DNA from: an uncultured Prevotellaceae bacterium
Lineage (GTDB): Bacteria > Bacteroidota > Bacteroidia > Bacteroidales > Bacteroidaceae
Direction: 5' to 3'
Assembly: GCA_902769705.1 (NCBI GenBank)
Contig: CACXPX010000011.1
Span: forward strand, 36,624 to 100,623
DNA: 64,000 nt
The position numbers were made by a program, and so were the translations under genes. Each line of letters starts with the position of its first letter. The first letter of the stretch is position 1. The notes under the pieces were generated by a model. That model saw nothing but the letters and a program-made list of their open reading frames with translations, searched no databases and was not told the origin of the DNA. Below are positions 61,927 to 64,000 of the stretch, one piece after another.

Positions 61927-61976
61927 CAGCGATTTTCAAATTCGAAGTGTAAAAAAGAAGAGATAAAGCGTCAAGA

Positions 61977-62816
61977 ATGAAGAAAGGGATACTGCTGGTA
62001 AACGACATGGCGGGCCATTCGAAAGTGGGAATGGGAGCCATGATGCCGATATTGAGTTATCTGGGACACCCCACGTTCAACCTTCCTACGGCATTGGTGT
62101 CGAACACATTCGACTACGGACGATTCAACATCATGGATACAACCGACTACATACGTGGCACACTCCCCGTGTGGAAGGAGCTGGGATTCTCCTACGATGC
62201 CATTTGCACCGGCTGCATGTTCACCGAGGAACAGGCGCGGCTGATGGCCGACTACTGCCGTGAACAGAGCGAACAGCGCGGAACGCTGGTGTTTGTGGAC
62301 CCCGTGATGGGCGATGGCGGACGTTTCTACAACGGAATGACAGAGCGCAACGTGGAGCTCATGCGCGAGATGGTGGCGGTGGCCGACCTCACATTCCCCA
62401 ACTACACCGAGGCTGCCCTGCTGACGGGCATTCCCTTCCAACCCGAAGGAATCTCGTGGGAAGAGGCCAAGCGTATGCTCGACGGTGTTCATCGCATAGG
62501 TGCGAAGTCGGTGTTGATCACCAGTTGCCTCGTCGAAGGCAAGAATTGCGTGGTGGGCTTCAACCATTTCAGCGGCGAGTATTTCCGTTTGCAGTACGAA
62601 GTCATCCCCGGCCTTTTTCATGGCACTGGCGACCTCTTTTCAGCCATCCTGATTGCCCATCTGCTCGACGGGCTGTCACTCGTGGAGTGCACGCGGCGCG
62701 CCATGGACGGCGTGTATCAGCTGATTGACCTAAACCGCGACATGAGAGACAAGAACCGGGGAATCCTCGTGGAGCGCTTCCTGAGCATTCTCGACGACCC
62801 CTCCCAACCCCAATAG
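61977..62816 (+). CDS. pdxK: Pyridoxal/pyridoxamine kinase-like protein (ribokinase family)
   Basis: 279 residues. It begins MKKGILLVNDMAGHSKVGMG, the PdxK/PdxY-type N-terminus. The middle has VFVDPVMGDGGRFYNGM (Mg/ATP region) and FPNYTEAALLTG, and the anion hole with catalytic Asp is HGTGDLFSAIL. It most likely phosphorylates pyridoxal, pyridoxine or pyridoxamine. Many window enzymes (GcvPB, DapL) use PLP, but no operon link exists: it has its own promoter. HMP kinase is the alternative within the family, less likely from the N-terminal motif. Confidence 0.85.
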   Translation: MKKGILLVNDMAGHSKVGMGAMMPILSYLGHPTFNLPTALVSNTFDYGRFNIMDTTDYIRGTLPVWKELGFSYDAICTGCMFTEEQARLMADYCREQSEQRGTLVFVDPVMGDGGRFYNGMTERNVELMREMVAVADLTFPNYTEAALLTGIPFQPEGISWEEAKRMLDGVHRIGAKSVLITSCLVEGKNCVVGFNHFSGEYFRLQYEVIPGLFHGTGDLFSAILIAHLLDGLSLVECTRRAMDGVYQLIDLNRDMRDKNRGILVERFLSILDDPSQPQ

Positions 62817-63064
62817 ATTCCAATCGTAAGGTTAGATAACTGAAGTTTCGCAAGCTCCACTTCAAGGGTTTAAAGGGCTTAAAGTGGAGTGAAGGGGTAT
62901 AAAAGGGACGTTTGCTTTACCTTAGCAGTAGGCTTCGACCCGTAGCCTTTGACTTTCCCTTCGGCCGTCGATTTTGCAATTCCCGTAGCCTTTCCCATTA
63001 TACCCTTTAGACTTCAACTTGCGAAAGTTGATTTAGATAAGATTCCAATCGTAAGGTTAGATAA
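62816..63064. repeat. Repeat module flanked by 24-bp direct repeats
   Basis: GATTCCAATCGTAAGGTTAGATAA occurs at 62816-62839 and again, identically, at 63041-63064. Between them lie roughly inverted arms (TTTCGCAAG near 62845 and CTTGCGAAA near 63019; GGGTATAAAAGGG and CCCATTATACCC). No gene is seen. The first copy starts at the last base of the pdxK stop codon. Confidence 0.75.
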
Positions 63065-63110
63065 AAGGGCCACCGCACTCTCCCGAGTCAGTGACCCTCT
63101 TTGTTTAGTG

Positions 63111-63205
63111 TCCAATTCTTTTAGTCGGCTTCGCCTTTAGATTACGAGCTTGCTTGCCTGAGCACCTACGGAGCGCAAGAAAAGCGTCCTTCGGCCGAGC
63201 GGTCC
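63111..63205 (-). repeat. Dispersed element B, copy 3 (long form)
   Basis: On the minus strand it begins GGACCGCTCGGCCGAAGG and ends AAAGGCGAAGCCGACTAAAA followed by GAATTGGA, as at 35385-35440. It carries an extra ~41-bp centre (CTTGCGCTCCGTAGGTGCTC and onward) that copy 1 lacks. Confidence 0.85.
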
Positions 63206-63273
63206 ATTCGTGAAATGGTCAAATCGTCAAATAATCGGCCTTTTTACTTTTTTACCTTTTTACTTATTTACCT

Positions 63274-63369
63274 TTAACAAAGGCAACTTGCGACCCCCAG
63301 GCTGGTGGCAATTGCGGTCAAAATCGCAACAATCATCTGAATGATGAACTTCCAAGTATCCTTTTTCAT
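63274..63369 (-). CDS. Smalltalk-type micro-protein
   Basis: 31 residues: MKKDTWKFIIQMIVAILTAI, then ATSLGVASCLC. The MKK-x-TWK start, one hydrophobic helix and a C-terminal T/S-x-LGV-x-SC end are the pattern of the smalltalk family, which I recall as common beside HU-HIG and amidase genes in Bacteroidota. The Cys near the end could be a lipid site or a disulfide. It lies on the same strand as, and downstream of, the HU-like gene at the right edge. An ATG two codons upstream is possible. Function is unknown. Confidence 0.75.
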   Translation of the reverse strand: MKKDTWKFIIQMIVAILTAIATSLGVASCLC

Positions 63370-63375
63370 AGTCAT

Positions 63376-63849
63376 TAGTTTTTAAGTTTTTAAGTTGATA
63401 AGTTTGTAAGTTTTGTGGTTTTCAGCGCGGATGACGCGGATTACACAATAATTTTAATCGGGAGTTAAACATTAGCTTTTCTCCGTCAGAGCGGCCTGAA
63501 GGGCCAACCCGCTCATAGCCCAGGGCAACGCCCTGGGTGAGGGCCGTGTGAGGGAGGACGCGCTGTAAGTGCAAAAGCCCTAATTCGCTTTAAAGCCACA
63601 GATCTCTCCGTTTATGCTTTTGCCCCTGTAGGGCGTTGGTTTGCTCCCATTTCCACCCCAAGGCGCTGCCTTGGGCTAGTTGCTGCTGCCCTTTCAGGGC
63701 GTTTCTGGTCAACTGCGATATCATTCCCTAAATTTTTCATTTTTCATTTTTAATTATTAATTTAGCGAAGCGCTCCTTCCTCCTTCCTCGAAATACTTCC
63801 CCAAAGGGAAGGAAGTCCTCCCTAAACAGGGAGGATTTAGGTGGGTCTG
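63376..63849. repeat. Mosaic of intergenic repeats and small hairpins
   Basis: No gene is seen. 63376-63415 is a TTTTTAAG/TTGATAAG tandem. 63493-63700 holds hairpins with mostly 3-nt loops: CCCAGGGC/GCCCTGGG (63519-63537), GCCC..GGGC (63622-63634), CCCAAGGC/GCCTTGGG (63657-63675) and GCCCT/AGGGC (63688-63700). 63731-63765 is an AT repeat, and 63795-63835 holds two GGAAG/CTCCC-type palindromes. Confidence 0.75.
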
Positions 63850-64000
63850 TTAGGGCTCCTGCCCCTCCTCTTCCTTCGGCAACAGATCCTTCACATTGCG
63901 AACGGTGACGTTGCTCAGGAACTGACGGTTGCGCTTCTGGGTGGCCACGTCCACGGTGTACTCCGGCTGGAACAGCACGCGGCTGCCCACGATGTTCTTG
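63850..64000 (-). CDS. HU-family (HU-HIG) DNA-binding protein, C-terminal part
   Basis: Only the last 50 codons are inside the window (KNIVGSRVLFQPEYTVDVAT, ending NVTVRNVKDLLPKEEEGQEP and TAA). The sequence aligns with the end of the HU-HIG protein at 12140-12589: KNIVG, an aromatic-rich strand, YTVD-x-AT and an acidic tail. The 5' part is beyond the right edge. The smalltalk gene downstream on the same strand fits the usual neighbourhood. Confidence 0.88.
   Translation of the reverse strand, partial: KNIVGSRVLFQPEYTVDVATQKRNRQFLSNVTVRNVKDLLPKEEEGQEP

Overview
The window looks like a chromosome segment from a Bacteroidales bacterium, most likely Prevotellaceae. The evidence is the Bacteroidota-type promoters (TTTG, 19-20 bp, TAnnTTTG) before gltB, citD, clpS and tRNA-Asn. 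It is also the type III glutamine synthetase, LL-diaminopimelate aminotransferase, HU-HIG DNA-binding proteins, a smalltalk micro-protein and DUF6057/TolB-like surface proteins. This placement rests on gene content; no database search was run. The left edge may cut a hypothetical gene, and the right edge cuts an HU-like gene.

Layout. 0-4 kb: a hypothetical gene, then a lipoprotein/membrane-protein pair. 4.3-11.1 kb: a complete glycine cleavage operon (lplA-gcvT-gcvH-gcvPA-gcvPB-lpdA) ending in a clear terminator. 11.5-12.6 kb: a truncated mobile-element replication-protein remnant and an HU-HIG gene. 12.9-20 kb: a radical-SAM maturase, a beta-barrel protein, an M16 peptidase and an S41 peptidase. 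20.2 kb: tRNA-Asn with promoter and terminator. 20.4-29.7 kb: a six-gene operon (amt-pyrG-purF-carA-half carB-asnB). 30.8-39.0 kb: gltB-gltD-dapF-dapL. 39.2-44.0 kb: glnB-amt-porin-glnA. 44.1-52 kb: a GH38 alpha-mannosidase, a small secreted protein and a frameshifted nuclease-helicase. 51.9-54.6 kb: clpS-clpA. 55.3-61.8 kb: citrate lyase genes (citD-citE-citF-citX and a citC-citG fusion) followed by icd. 62.0-64.0 kb: a pyridoxal-type kinase, a mosaic of intergenic repeats, a smalltalk gene and the end of a second HU-HIG gene.

How the genes work together. From 20 to 44 kb the window is essentially one nitrogen-assimilation district. It holds two ammonium transporters, a P-II sensor, GSIII and GOGAT. 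It also holds four glutamine-amide users: CTP synthase, carbamoyl-phosphate synthase, an amidophosphoribosyltransferase-like enzyme and asparagine synthetase. A tRNA-Asn lies beside asnB. The glycine cleavage operon releases ammonia upstream, and citrate lyase and isocitrate dehydrogenase act around the 2-oxoglutarate supply downstream.

The most unusual property is repeat biology. Several families of short degenerate AT- or purine-rich repeats fill the intergenic spaces. The same families appear in frame inside core enzymes (lpdA, carA, purF, pyrG, gltB, gltD, an anSME-type maturase, the helicase and perhaps clpA). There are also two inverted copies of a roughly 300-bp element 24.5 kb apart, three copies of a short GC-rich element, and arrays of tiny 3-nt-loop hairpins beside both HU-HIG genes. 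A half-length CarB and a CitC-CitG fusion are the main protein-level oddities.
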